The position numbers were made by a program, and so were the translations under genes. 64,000 nucleotides of DNA from NCBI GenBank assembly GCA_016235865.1, contig JACRIK010000003.1, forward strand, positions 248,001 through 312,000, written 5' to 3'. Origin of the DNA: Planctomycetota bacterium. Its GTDB lineage: Bacteria; Planctomycetota; MHYJ01; JACQXL01. Under the pieces are notes generated by a model. That model was given only the letters and a program-made list of their open reading frames with translations. It made no database searches and had not been told where the DNA came from. Shown piece after piece: positions 44,601-51,762 of the stretch (positions are counted from its first letter, which is position 1; the number at the start of each line of letters is the position of its first letter).

Positions 44601-45254
44601 TTACGGACTGACCGTGCACTTGGCCGTTTCGCCGAAAGGACCAAAACGAATCCTCTTATCAAACCACTGAGCCCGGTATTCCACATTGGTCGGTTCGGTT
44701 ATGCCCAGATTGTGCAGATAGGGACTGTTGGTATCGTCGGCCACATAGACCCACGGCCCGCTTTCTATGCGATAGAAAATTCTGGCTCCGGCAATGTCTT
44801 TGGGTTTGGCGTTACGTTTTTCATTGGATGGATTGACGCCGAAATGAATCGTAACCTGTCCGCGTTGCTTCCAATCCAGCAACAAAATGGGCGGCGTCAG
44901 ATTCAGCACATAGTCCGGCGAAATCGGGGTCGGATTCGTGTCCCACACGGTAATCCGCAGTGTGGCCCGTTGTCCGTCGGTCAGTTCCGGGTGTTTCTGG
45001 GCCATCCCAGCCACTGGCCTGACCGTATCCTTGGCCGTATCACGTCCGGCATCCTTGTCCTCGGCCGCAGAACGGGCGGCATCCTGGGCGCTCTGGTGCG
45101 CTACATAGAGAACCTGCCAGGCCGGATAGGCGTTGACGGCCGCGGTAATCTGGGCCGCCGGCAGCCCGAGGGCCGTGCCAATCGGGCCGATATTAGCGCT
45201 GAAATTACGCAGCCACTCGTCAAACTCGGCATCCGTTTTCGGGATATAATCCAT
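44601..45254 (-). CDS. Unknown protein beside the fibre-like gene
   Basis: I do not recognise a named family. The 217-residue product starts MDYIPKTDAEFDEWLRNFSA, a start also seen in a widespread family of small bacterial proteins with an N-terminal helical part and a C-terminal fibronectin-like domain. The N-terminal half is helical (AYPAWQVLYVAHQSAQDAARSA). The C-terminal half is beta-rich (VTIHFGV, IFYRIESGPWVYV, VEYRAQWFDKRIRFGPFGE) and resembles an Fn3-like sandwich. It has no signal peptide. Proximity to the fibre-like gene suggests a shared structure. A good AGGAG lies upstream of the ATG. Confidence 0.55.
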   Translation of the reverse strand: MDYIPKTDAEFDEWLRNFSANIGPIGTALGLPAAQITAAVNAYPAWQVLYVAHQSAQDAARSAAEDKDAGRDTAKDTVRPVAGMAQKHPELTDGQRATLRITVWDTNPTPISPDYVLNLTPPILLLDWKQRGQVTIHFGVNPSNEKRNAKPKDIAGARIFYRIESGPWVYVADDTNSPYLHNLGITEPTNVEYRAQWFDKRIRFGPFGETAKCTVSP

Positions 45255-45315
45255 ATTATACTCCTCTCTTTTTCATTAACCCATTAAAGTTAATAGGGTT
45301 ATGATAATAATCAGC

Positions 45316-45596
45316 CCTTGGGTCTGAAACTTTCATCCCCTGGGCGGAAACTTTCATCCCTGGGGCGGAAACTTTCATCCCTCGGACTGAAACCTTCATC
45401 CCTCAGTCCAAACGTTCATCCTTGGGGATGAATCCTTCATCCCTAGGACTGAATCTTTCATCCCTGGGGCGGAAACTTTCATCCCTCGGCCTGAATCTTT
45501 CATCCCTGGGGCTGAAACCTTCATCCCTCAGTCCGAGCATTCATCCGTGGGGATGAACCTTTCATCCCTGGGACTGAATCTTTCATCCCGTAGTCC
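45316..45596. repeat. Tandem array of about 13 units of 21 bp with TTCATCCC core
   Basis: About 13 degenerate units of 20-21 bp, each with TTTCATCCCT followed by GGG and a GAA or GAAA stretch. Some adjacent halves are complementary (GGGATGAA and TTCATCCC). No frame is conserved through all units, and no unique spacers exist, so it is neither coding nor CRISPR. It lies between two minus-strand genes of the island and fills most of the 379-bp gap from 45255 to 45633. Confidence 0.9.
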
Positions 45597-45633
45597 AAAA
45601 CGTCTGTTGTCCCCTACAAAACACCTCCTTTCG

Positions 45634-46197
45634 TTAATATAAAATATTTACCATAGTCGCATTGGTGGAAATTGTCGTTGGAGTTCCGCCGCCTATTGCT
45701 ACTGACTTTAGATTTCCGATGCCTAAAGAATCGGCTCCGTCTATATAAAATACTTTCGTGGAATCAGAACTGATTTCATAACAACTGTAAGAATACGCGC
45801 TAACTCCTGAAGCCAAAGTAATCGGGGTGCCGCCATTTATGGGCACGACTTTTAAAGTACCGATACCGGACGACCAAATCACATCACATAAATAAACCAC
45901 TTTTGCGCCATCCGGAGTAATTTTCCGATACCGATTATCAGTAACATTATCAAGCGTAATAGGTGTGCCGCTGATTATCGGCGCCGATTTTAATACGCCG
46001 CTATAATCACTGCCTGTTATATTAGCGGTAGGGTTATCAATGTAAACGACGTAATTGGAAGGCGCGGGTGAGCCTGCTGAAGCACTGCTTCCACTATCGC
46101 CCTTAGAGCCCCCGCATGCCCCCATATAAAACGCGGCAATCGCCATGCCTAACACCAGTACTGTAAAAGCCCTCCCAATTACTTTTGTGCTATTCAT
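45634..46197 (-). CDS. Lipoprotein with TolB-like repeats
   Basis: The N-terminus has a hydrophobic signal ending YMGACGGS, so Cys at about residue 28 is probably lipidated. The mature part has two or three blade-like units of the form LKSAPIISGTPITL, then LKVVPINGGTPITL, then LKSVAIGGGTPTTI, with linking YVVYID/KVVYLC/KVFYID strands. This resembles a piece of a TolB-type or DUF5050 beta-propeller. At 187 residues it is much too short for a closed propeller and may be truncated or oligomerise. Neighbours give no clear role. Confidence 0.65.
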   Translation of the reverse strand: MNSTKVIGRAFTVLVLGMAIAAFYMGACGGSKGDSGSSASAGSPAPSNYVVYIDNPTANITGSDYSGVLKSAPIISGTPITLDNVTDNRYRKITPDGAKVVYLCDVIWSSGIGTLKVVPINGGTPITLASGVSAYSYSCYEISSDSTKVFYIDGADSLGIGNLKSVAIGGGTPTTISTNATMVNILY

Positions 46198-46256
46198 AAT
46201 AGCACCTCCTTTCTTACGGACCGTTAAAGTTTAGACGTTACAGTCCAATTAGGTTG

Positions 46257-46597
46257 TTATTCCATCAGAAAAGGAAAATCCCGAACTCGAAAATAAGTCA
46301 AATTTCCAATCGGGATATTGTCCTTTTCATAGCGACCGATAAATGCCCATGCATCAGGTCGCTCCATATAGACCACCCAAAGAATCAATCCAAGCATACG
46401 CCCGGCCAATTTATCATCTCCTCCGGCCGCTTTTTCATAAATTACCTGACGAGAAGTATCGTTGGGCGTTTTTTCTCGTCATTCATGCTGTCTTTAACCG
46501 CTTCAACCTCTTCTTTAGTAAGACGAGAGCACATTAAATTATATATCTCTGGATACGGTATGTAATCAATGACCTTACGATCAGTGGTAATCAGCAT
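46257..46597 (-). pseudogene. Frameshifted, C-terminally truncated paralogue of the HTH gene at 47927
   Basis: The minus strand reads MLITTDRKVIDYIPYPEIYN and so on to ...EVEAVKDSMNDEKK, then a stop. In the next frame the homology resumes as RQVIYEKAAGG...LGLILWVVYMERPD and GRYEKDNIPIGNLTYFRV, ending soon after. The intact gene at 47927-48442 has the same sequence of motifs (RVIYKKAARR, FGLIVWVVFMERGD, GRYEKDKMPIQKLTYFRV). The shift falls at a run of six T on the plus strand (46469-46474); one more base would restore the frame, so a sequencing error is possible. The HTH part of the paralogue is missing. The start overlaps the HEAT-protein stop. Confidence 0.78.
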
Positions 46598-47787
46598 TTA
46601 AATTTAAATTTTCTTTTTGTTGTTTTTATTACGTCCAAAAAGATTAGCGCCATTTTGGTGCGCTTCCAATAATCCCATTTCGCGGTCGGAATCATCTCTT
46701 CCAATAGTTCTTTGGCAAACGGCTTTATGTCATCTATGGCTTGCTGGGGTATTTCAACCCTAAGTTCAAAGAGCGAGGCAATAGTCAATAAACAGACCAT
46801 CCGGTCAGCATCATATAAATGCGCTTTCAATACCGGAATCGCCTCTTTGGCCCTGAGCAACCCCAGACCGGCTATGGCATCACGCCGAATTCTGACATTG
46901 GGATTGTCCAGCATCTTTATCAAGACCGGAACCTCCGTCTTTTTCGCACCCAGTTTTTTCAGGGCGACGACGCACTCCTCCCGGGGTGAACGCCAGTCAG
47001 GACTGGCCAGCAGTTTTATTATTCCGGGAACGGCCTCTTGGGCGTCTAGTTCAGCCAGGGCATTAACTGCATCAACCGCCACATATTCATCATCTAACAG
47101 TTTAATCATGGCCGGGATTGATTCTCTGGCGCCCAATTTAGCCAGGGCATCCAAGGCCGCGGTTTTGGTTATCCGGTCTTCATTAACAGCTAGAAATTTT
47201 ATCAGCCGGGGGATTATTTCTTTGACGCCGAAGTCGGTCAGGGCCATTATGGCCACCCAGCGCACCCATTTGTCGCTGTCTTCCAGTGCCTTAATCAGGT
47301 TTGGGATATACAACCTGGCGCCGGTTTTCGTAATAGCCGTTATGGCATCGCAGCGCACCTCATCATCCTTATTACTTAAGAGTGGTTTTATCAGGGGCGT
47401 CACCTGCTTGACGCCGAATCTGCCCAAGGTTATTACGGCGTAAGCGCGGACAAATTCATCCGGGTCGTTCAATAATTTCATCAGACCGGGTCGGGCTTTT
47501 TTGTCGTCCAGTTTTTTGATGACCTTCACGGCGCTGAGGCGAATTAGGCTTTTCTCGTTATTCAGAAGTTTTAGCATGGCCGGAAGGACCATCCGGGATT
47601 TAAGGCGTACTCCCAGAAAATGAACGGCGAATTGCCGAGTTTCCTTGTCGTCACTGGCCAGCATTTTTATTAGTTCGGAGATTAGGGTTTTGGAGCTGAT
47701 TTTGGACAGGGCGTCCGCGGCAAAATAATCTTTTTTGCTCAACAATCTGATTAATTCCGGGACAGATTTTTGTGCAGATGCCAGCAT
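46591..47787 (-). CDS. HEAT-repeat protein
   Basis: The 398-residue product is built almost entirely of HEAT-type helical pairs of 31-37 residues. Typical units read DPDEFVRAYAVITLGRFG, DSDKWVRWVAIMALTDFG and NPNVRIRRDAIAGLGLLRA. There are about eleven. HEAT arrays bind proteins or serve as lyase-type scaffolds (as in phycobilin lyases), and no catalytic motif is visible. The ATG at 47787 has AGGAGG six bases upstream; an in-frame GTG two codons earlier is less likely. It overlaps the broken HTH paralogue and shares a promoter cassette with the HTH gene at 48442. Confidence 0.85.
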   Translation of the reverse strand: MLASAQKSVPELIRLLSKKDYFAADALSKISSKTLISELIKMLASDDKETRQFAVHFLGVRLKSRMVLPAMLKLLNNEKSLIRLSAVKVIKKLDDKKARPGLMKLLNDPDEFVRAYAVITLGRFGVKQVTPLIKPLLSNKDDEVRCDAITAITKTGARLYIPNLIKALEDSDKWVRWVAIMALTDFGVKEIIPRLIKFLAVNEDRITKTAALDALAKLGARESIPAMIKLLDDEYVAVDAVNALAELDAQEAVPGIIKLLASPDWRSPREECVVALKKLGAKKTEVPVLIKMLDNPNVRIRRDAIAGLGLLRAKEAIPVLKAHLYDADRMVCLLTIASLFELRVEIPQQAIDDIKPFAKELLEEMIPTAKWDYWKRTKMALIFLDVIKTTKRKFKFKC

Positions 47788-47848
47788 AACCACCCTCCTT
47801 CTGTAGTTTGTTTTAGTAACGGATATTTAGCCGTTTCTAACTACTATG

Positions 47849-47885
47849 AATGATACAGAAGGGAAGTGACAGGGTAGGACACGGG
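47849..47885 (-). promoter_or_regulatory. Promoter cassette upstream of the HEAT gene
   Basis: On the minus strand the block from CCCGTGTCCTACCCTGTCAC leads into TTCCCTTCTG. Within it TGTCAC and CATAGT are 17 bases apart. The same block, at the same distance (78-79 bases) from the start codon, lies upstream of the HTH gene (48520-48539). A short AACGG/CCGTT dyad in the leader (47818-47835) has an ATTAGG/CCTAAT counterpart there. Confidence 0.55.
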
Positions 47886-47926
47886 CGAAGAAATTTCTTA
47901 TATATAATTCGAATAAAGATTGGGCA

Positions 47927-48442
47927 TTACTTATGCCTTTTACAACGTTTGCGTCTATGATTCACTGCGTTGACCAGAATCCGGCTAACGCGTGATTCGG
48001 ATATATTCAGCACCCTTCCTATTTCTTTCATAGTTAAATTACCGTAAAAATAAAGCCGTGGCGCGAGTTTATCTGGTTTGTTCAATGCCTTGTTCGGAGA
48101 CACACGAAAATATGTCAGTTTTTGTATTGGCATTTTGTCTTTTTCATAACGCCCAAAGGACCATGTATCGCCACGTTCCATAAAGACCACCCAGACAATT
48201 AATCCGAACATTAACGAGACATCATCATTATTTCGCCGGGCGGCTTTTTTATAAATCACCCGGAATGGATTATGTAGCGGCCTCACCCCGGCTGTGAGTA
48301 TTTCGTTATCGTCAATCATTTGATTTAATGCCTTTTTGACGGCATTAAACTCATCATCAGAAAGTCGTTTGCGCATTAAATTATATATTGCCCGGTGCGG
48401 AATTCTCCGAATTACTTTTCCGGTATTAATGGAAACCAGCAT
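47927..48442 (-). CDS. HTH protein with sigma region 4-like C-terminus
   Basis: The 171-residue product has an unfamiliar N-terminal domain (RAIYNLMRKRLSDDEFNAVKK, RVIYKKAARR, FGLIVWVVFMERGD, GRYEKDKMPIQ) and ends with LTMKEIGRVLNISESRVSRIL. That segment strongly resembles the DNA-binding helix-turn-helix of sigma factor region 4 in FliA/RpoF-like proteins (LKEIGxxLxVSESRVSQI). It lacks region 2, so it is not a complete sigma factor. It may be a regulator or an RNA-polymerase-targeting factor. The start has an ideal AAGGAGGT ribosome-binding site. A frameshifted paralogue lies at 46257-46597. Confidence 0.7.
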   Translation of the reverse strand: MLVSINTGKVIRRIPHRAIYNLMRKRLSDDEFNAVKKALNQMIDDNEILTAGVRPLHNPFRVIYKKAARRNNDDVSLMFGLIVWVVFMERGDTWSFGRYEKDKMPIQKLTYFRVSPNKALNKPDKLAPRLYFYGNLTMKEIGRVLNISESRVSRILVNAVNHRRKRCKRHK

Positions 48443-48500
48443 ACTTACCTCCTTATATAATGTTTTAAAGGTATTAGGCCCAAGCCCTAATAAACAACTA

Positions 48501-48539
48501 TATACTACACCAGAAGCAAGTGACAGGGTGGGACACGGG
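48501..48539 (-). promoter_or_regulatory. Promoter cassette upstream of the HTH gene
   Basis: The minus-strand block CCCGTGTCCCACCCTGTCAC followed by TTGCTTCTG matches the one upstream of the HEAT gene. TGTCAC and TATAGT are 17 bases apart. The shared block is 78 bases from the ATG. Confidence 0.55.
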
Positions 48540-48572
48540 GAATGAAATTTATATGCAAAAACAAGATAATTA

Positions 48573-49184
48573 CTAAACCGGGTGCAACCTGTAATCTTTC
48601 AGTTCATATATACCGGATCGATCTAAAACATATTTTTTAAAATTTCCTTTTGGGTACGGGATCCCAACCATAAGATAACGAAATTTATGTCTACTCGGGA
48701 AAGCGTTGGGACACATAGCACATTCTTTAACTACTTGTAACAACCAATCTTCCCCCCTGTTTCTGCTTTTGTTATTATACCAGACTACCATTAAACGATG
48801 ATCAGCAATACCAACAGTCAATTTTTGAAAATCATATAAAATGTCATCTTTCTTTCCCCATTCTATTTCTGCAATCAGAGCAAGCCCCCTAAATTTCTTC
48901 CACCCCTCTTTTTTATTTCCCCCTTCTTTACTCCAACATAAATCATATAACCATTCACCCCAGTGGGCGTTTAGTTTTTTACAAGGAGCCGCACATATAC
49001 ATATTTTGTATTGGTTTTTGTGTTGCCTCATTAAATTAAGGCGCCGGCTTTTCCCTAATATCGTTAAGCATTTTTTGACTGTTTTTGTCCATTTCTTATC
49101 CTTATCTTTGGTTGGTCTCAAATTGGTTGTTGTATATTTCTCTATATGTTTAAAAATTTCGGATTCGACTTTAGATAGCTTCAT
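48573..49184 (-). CDS. Unknown protein with PD-(D/E)XK nuclease-like pattern
   Basis: I do not recognise a named family. The 203-residue protein has a basic N-terminal half (residues 25-55, many Lys). The centre reads EWLYDLCW, then LALIAEIEWG (Glu106, Glu108) and ILYDFQKLTVGIADHRLMVVW. The order Asp - strand with Glu-X-Glu - Asp-Phe-X-Lys-Leu is that of restriction-endonuclease-like folds in which a short Glu-rich strand is followed by a helix with the conserved Lys. Several Cys are also present (63, 68, 83, 155, 158). The gene is AT-rich and is preceded by a fragment of a WYL regulator gene that supplies its ribosome-binding site (GGAGG at 49190-49194). Confidence 0.55.
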   Translation of the reverse strand: MKLSKVESEIFKHIEKYTTTNLRPTKDKDKKWTKTVKKCLTILGKSRRLNLMRQHKNQYKICICAAPCKKLNAHWGEWLYDLCWSKEGGNKKEGWKKFRGLALIAEIEWGKKDDILYDFQKLTVGIADHRLMVVWYNNKSRNRGEDWLLQVVKECAMCPNAFPSRHKFRYLMVGIPYPKGNFKKYVLDRSGIYELKDYRLHPV

Positions 49185-49185
49185 A

Positions 49186-49283
49186 TTAACCTCCTTTATA
49201 CTGTTTCACTATACCCTGGCTTATTTTTACTATCTGGTCAGCTAATTGTTTCGGCTTAATCACCTTTACCTCATCGCCCATTT
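49186..49283 (-). pseudogene. 3' remnant of a WYL regulator gene
   Basis: This 98-base stretch encodes MGDEVKVIKPKQLADQIVKI followed by SQGIVKQYKGG and a stop. It is the counterpart of the C-terminus of the complete WYL gene (GDGVKVLKPKQLVDNMVKIS and then QGIVKQYKKFG) at 51763-51866. The plus strands match over about 86 bases with some 14 differences. No other part of the gene is present. Confidence 0.8.
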
Positions 49284-49316
49284 AAAACTACGGGCTGTCC
49301 CTCACGGGATGCGTTG

Positions 49317-50813
49317 CTACTGTCCCGCCTGTCCAAACTCATGGCAAAGGTTGCGGTCAATGTGGACCATAGCCAGGCAGTCATCTTCGTTATATTTAAG
49401 AACCTTGTTTATTTTATTTTTATCTCCGTCCTTGAGGTATTCCCAATACAAGACCATAGATTCAAATGCCCCTACTTCTTTCTGTCGCCAGTTAAACCCT
49501 AATGCCGGTGCCACATGCTTAATGGAATATGTCGGAGCAGGCATATAGACCTGCTTTTTAAGAACATCCATTAAATCAACGCATCGCTTCATTAGGTTAT
49601 TTAAGTCCGTCGTGAGTTCCGGATGCCGTGTAATTACTTTTTTCATAGTACCTGTTTCAAAACTATACCAGTGGTAGAGGCAATCGTTTTCATAATTACC
49701 AAGGTAATCTATAAATTGCCTGAAAATCTTGGTTTCATCCCTTACCCCTTTGCCAAGGAAATAGACGAACTTATCTCTTGACTCGTCCCAGACGCCAATC
49801 AAATAAACATGAGGTGGTTCAGTGGGATGAACCGCATCAGAGGTCTCAAAATCAAAATAGAAATTCCGTTTCCCACGAGGAATAGATAGTTTTACTCCCG
49901 GCTCTATAATCGGTTTATTATGTTTATACGCCTGAGCGTTGTAATAAATTCTTGTTCCCTGATTCTGACCCAATTCCTTTACGAGTTTTTCTAATTTGAA
50001 GGAATACAGGTCTTTTATAGAGGAGATATTAATTTTTTTCTGTAATTTAGGTCTTGTTCCGGCGCCGACATTATATAATAAAGTCAGGTCCATAGAATCC
50101 TTGAGTATTTTATTGGCGTAAACACGCCAAGGTGATTCTGTAGAATCCATCTTCCCGGGTATGGGCTTGTTTTTGCCGTCCCTAATTTGCTTCCATAGGT
50201 TAACATAATGATTAAATTTATCTATAATTTTTTTATTATAAGCCACGTTTTCCCGGCCTTCCTTTAAAACAACCGTAACCTCTTTTGAAGCATAACCCTG
50301 TATTGCCTCAAGCATTTTATTGTAGCATACGGCTTGAAAGGAATGATAATCCTGCAGGTTCTTTGACCTTTTGATTTCTATGACACGGTAATGATATTTG
50401 CCCAAATCAGACGGGGCGTCGTCGCTACGCACCAGCAAATCCCCCTTGCCATACATCTCTTCGGACAGCAACCAGAGATTGGGCTGGTAGATAACCTGTG
50501 TGCCTTTAAGCATTAATTCCATGGTTTGCTTAAGCGCCTTAAGTCCCCATTTTTCCTCTATTTTAATTGCATCGGGATAATTCTTTTCAACCCATTGCTT
50601 TTCATATTCCGCGCCACGTTGCATCTTAATCTCTGAATACCTATCAACTTCTTCCACCATTTCAGATTCAGGGGCGTGGAAGCTGCACCAGACAAAGAAA
50701 GGGTCATTAATAAGTTGGTAGAGGATGGAGGGCGAGAAGGTTTGACCGCTGACCGGGCTTTTATTATTTGTCGCCCTTCGTAAAAGTGTTGCTAACGTTA
50801 TATCCTGACTCAT
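49317..50813 (-). CDS. TM0106-type RecB-like nuclease fused to RNase H-like exonuclease domain
   Basis: The 498-residue protein has a Cas4/RecB-type nuclease region at about 110-170 (Asp125, the strand VIEIKRSK with Glu146 and Lys148, and FQAVCYN, the QxxxY motif). A ribonuclease H-like 3'-5' exonuclease domain follows from about 315, with DFETSDAV (DxE motif), a central Asp in CVDLMDV and NEDDCLAMVHI (ExoIII motif). This combination is that of the TM0106/YprB-like family of putative nucleases, seen in helicase-associated and CRISPR-adjacent contexts. The Fe-S cysteines of true Cas4 are absent. Upstream and downstream genes are also nuclease-like, and no helicase is adjacent. Confidence 0.85.
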   Translation of the reverse strand: MSQDITLATLLRRATNNKSPVSGQTFSPSILYQLINDPFFVWCSFHAPESEMVEEVDRYSEIKMQRGAEYEKQWVEKNYPDAIKIEEKWGLKALKQTMELMLKGTQVIYQPNLWLLSEEMYGKGDLLVRSDDAPSDLGKYHYRVIEIKRSKNLQDYHSFQAVCYNKMLEAIQGYASKEVTVVLKEGRENVAYNKKIIDKFNHYVNLWKQIRDGKNKPIPGKMDSTESPWRVYANKILKDSMDLTLLYNVGAGTRPKLQKKINISSIKDLYSFKLEKLVKELGQNQGTRIYYNAQAYKHNKPIIEPGVKLSIPRGKRNFYFDFETSDAVHPTEPPHVYLIGVWDESRDKFVYFLGKGVRDETKIFRQFIDYLGNYENDCLYHWYSFETGTMKKVITRHPELTTDLNNLMKRCVDLMDVLKKQVYMPAPTYSIKHVAPALGFNWRQKEVGAFESMVLYWEYLKDGDKNKINKVLKYNEDDCLAMVHIDRNLCHEFGQAGQ

Positions 50814-50938
50814 TTAAAATAAGAGAATTTCCTTTAACATTGTCACCGTTTTTCTTTAAGTTAGGTGCAATTCCGACGCCAAAATACCTAACTACTTCGT
50901 CCCCTTGTTCGTTCCCATCATTCCCCATCCTATTTTGT

Positions 50939-51586
50939 TTATCTGCGTTTCCATCCTTCAAGAGATGTTGACAGGATAAAACGATTTTTACCCATTTTAA
51001 ACAACTTTGTCAGAACATACGATATTTTAATATTTCTATGCTTGTTTTGCAAATCGGTAAACCCCTGAAATACTCTTTGTGCAATCCTCGGCGCGATGAT
51101 GATAAACTTAACTCCTCTAATGCTATTGTGTTTTCCAATAATTTTGTCCAAAAGCCATAAACCGTCTTGTTCGTGTTTAATCATCATTGATACGCCTGGC
51201 ATAAACCGGTGCTTACTCTTATTGCTTTCTATACAACTTTTCTTGTACTTATCTATTTCCTTTCCATGTTCTCTCTTGCTTAGTTTTTTTATTTTTTCCC
51301 ATTGCTTGCGTACTTGGTCCACTATCTTGACTGGAACAGATTTGACTTTCGCCTCGCAAATAACCAGGTGTCCTGTTTTATCAACCCCAAATAAATCAAC
51401 GTTCTTAAACTCACGTCCGATCCATGTAACATCTTTTGTATTGGGGATTAGCCTCTCGATGTTTTCCCGAATGATTCTTTTTAAATATTCTTCATTGGCA
51501 CTCTTGTCTTTTTCTTCTTTTACACTGTTGCCTTCTTTTAAAGAAAACAACCTGCTCTCAAGTAATTTTGCTTTTATTTTCGCCAT
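50939..51586 (-). CDS. PD-(D/E)XK endonuclease-like protein (NucS/DUF91-like core)
   Basis: The 215-residue protein has a basic helical N-terminus and the core VDLFGVDKTGHLVICEAKVKS, with Asp64, Glu78 and Lys80 in the spacing of PD-(D/E)XK nucleases. The outline (IGREFKNVDL, then E-A-K, then VDQVRKQW) resembles the C-terminal nuclease domain of NucS and of Type IV or Type II-like restriction enzymes. I use the ATG at 51586, which has AAAGGAG at good spacing. It lies between the WYL regulator and the TM0106-type nuclease. Confidence 0.75.
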   Translation of the reverse strand: MAKIKAKLLESRLFSLKEGNSVKEEKDKSANEEYLKRIIRENIERLIPNTKDVTWIGREFKNVDLFGVDKTGHLVICEAKVKSVPVKIVDQVRKQWEKIKKLSKREHGKEIDKYKKSCIESNKSKHRFMPGVSMMIKHEQDGLWLLDKIIGKHNSIRGVKFIIIAPRIAQRVFQGFTDLQNKHRNIKISYVLTKLFKMGKNRFILSTSLEGWKRR

Positions 51587-51762
51587 AAATATCTCCTTTA
51601 AATAAAATTTCAGCAAGCCACGCCTTTTCGGAGATTGTCCCGAGTTTAGTTTAAATTAGGTTAGCCAATATTAAGCCCCAATATTCATCGGGACTCCGTT
51701 CACACTACGCAATCTTCTTTGCCCTGTCAATATTTTTAAGGTTGGTAACACCCGTTATCCTC

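Noticed and set aside
45316-45596. CRISPR array or coding repeat
   Set aside because: No spacers; the period varies between 20 and 21 bp and no frame runs through all units.
46254-46565. Plus-strand gene of 103 codons
   Set aside because: It is the shadow of the frameshifted HTH paralogue on the minus strand, which has clear homology to 47927-48442.
49317-50813. Cas4 nuclease of a CRISPR system
   Set aside because: The Fe-S cysteines of Cas4 are absent, an exonuclease domain is fused, and no repeat-spacer array or cas genes are present.
50764-50961. Small minus-strand gene between two island genes
   Set aside because: It starts with TTG inside the upstream gene, overlaps the next start, and its Asn/Gly-rich product has no pattern; the gap is more likely a spacer.
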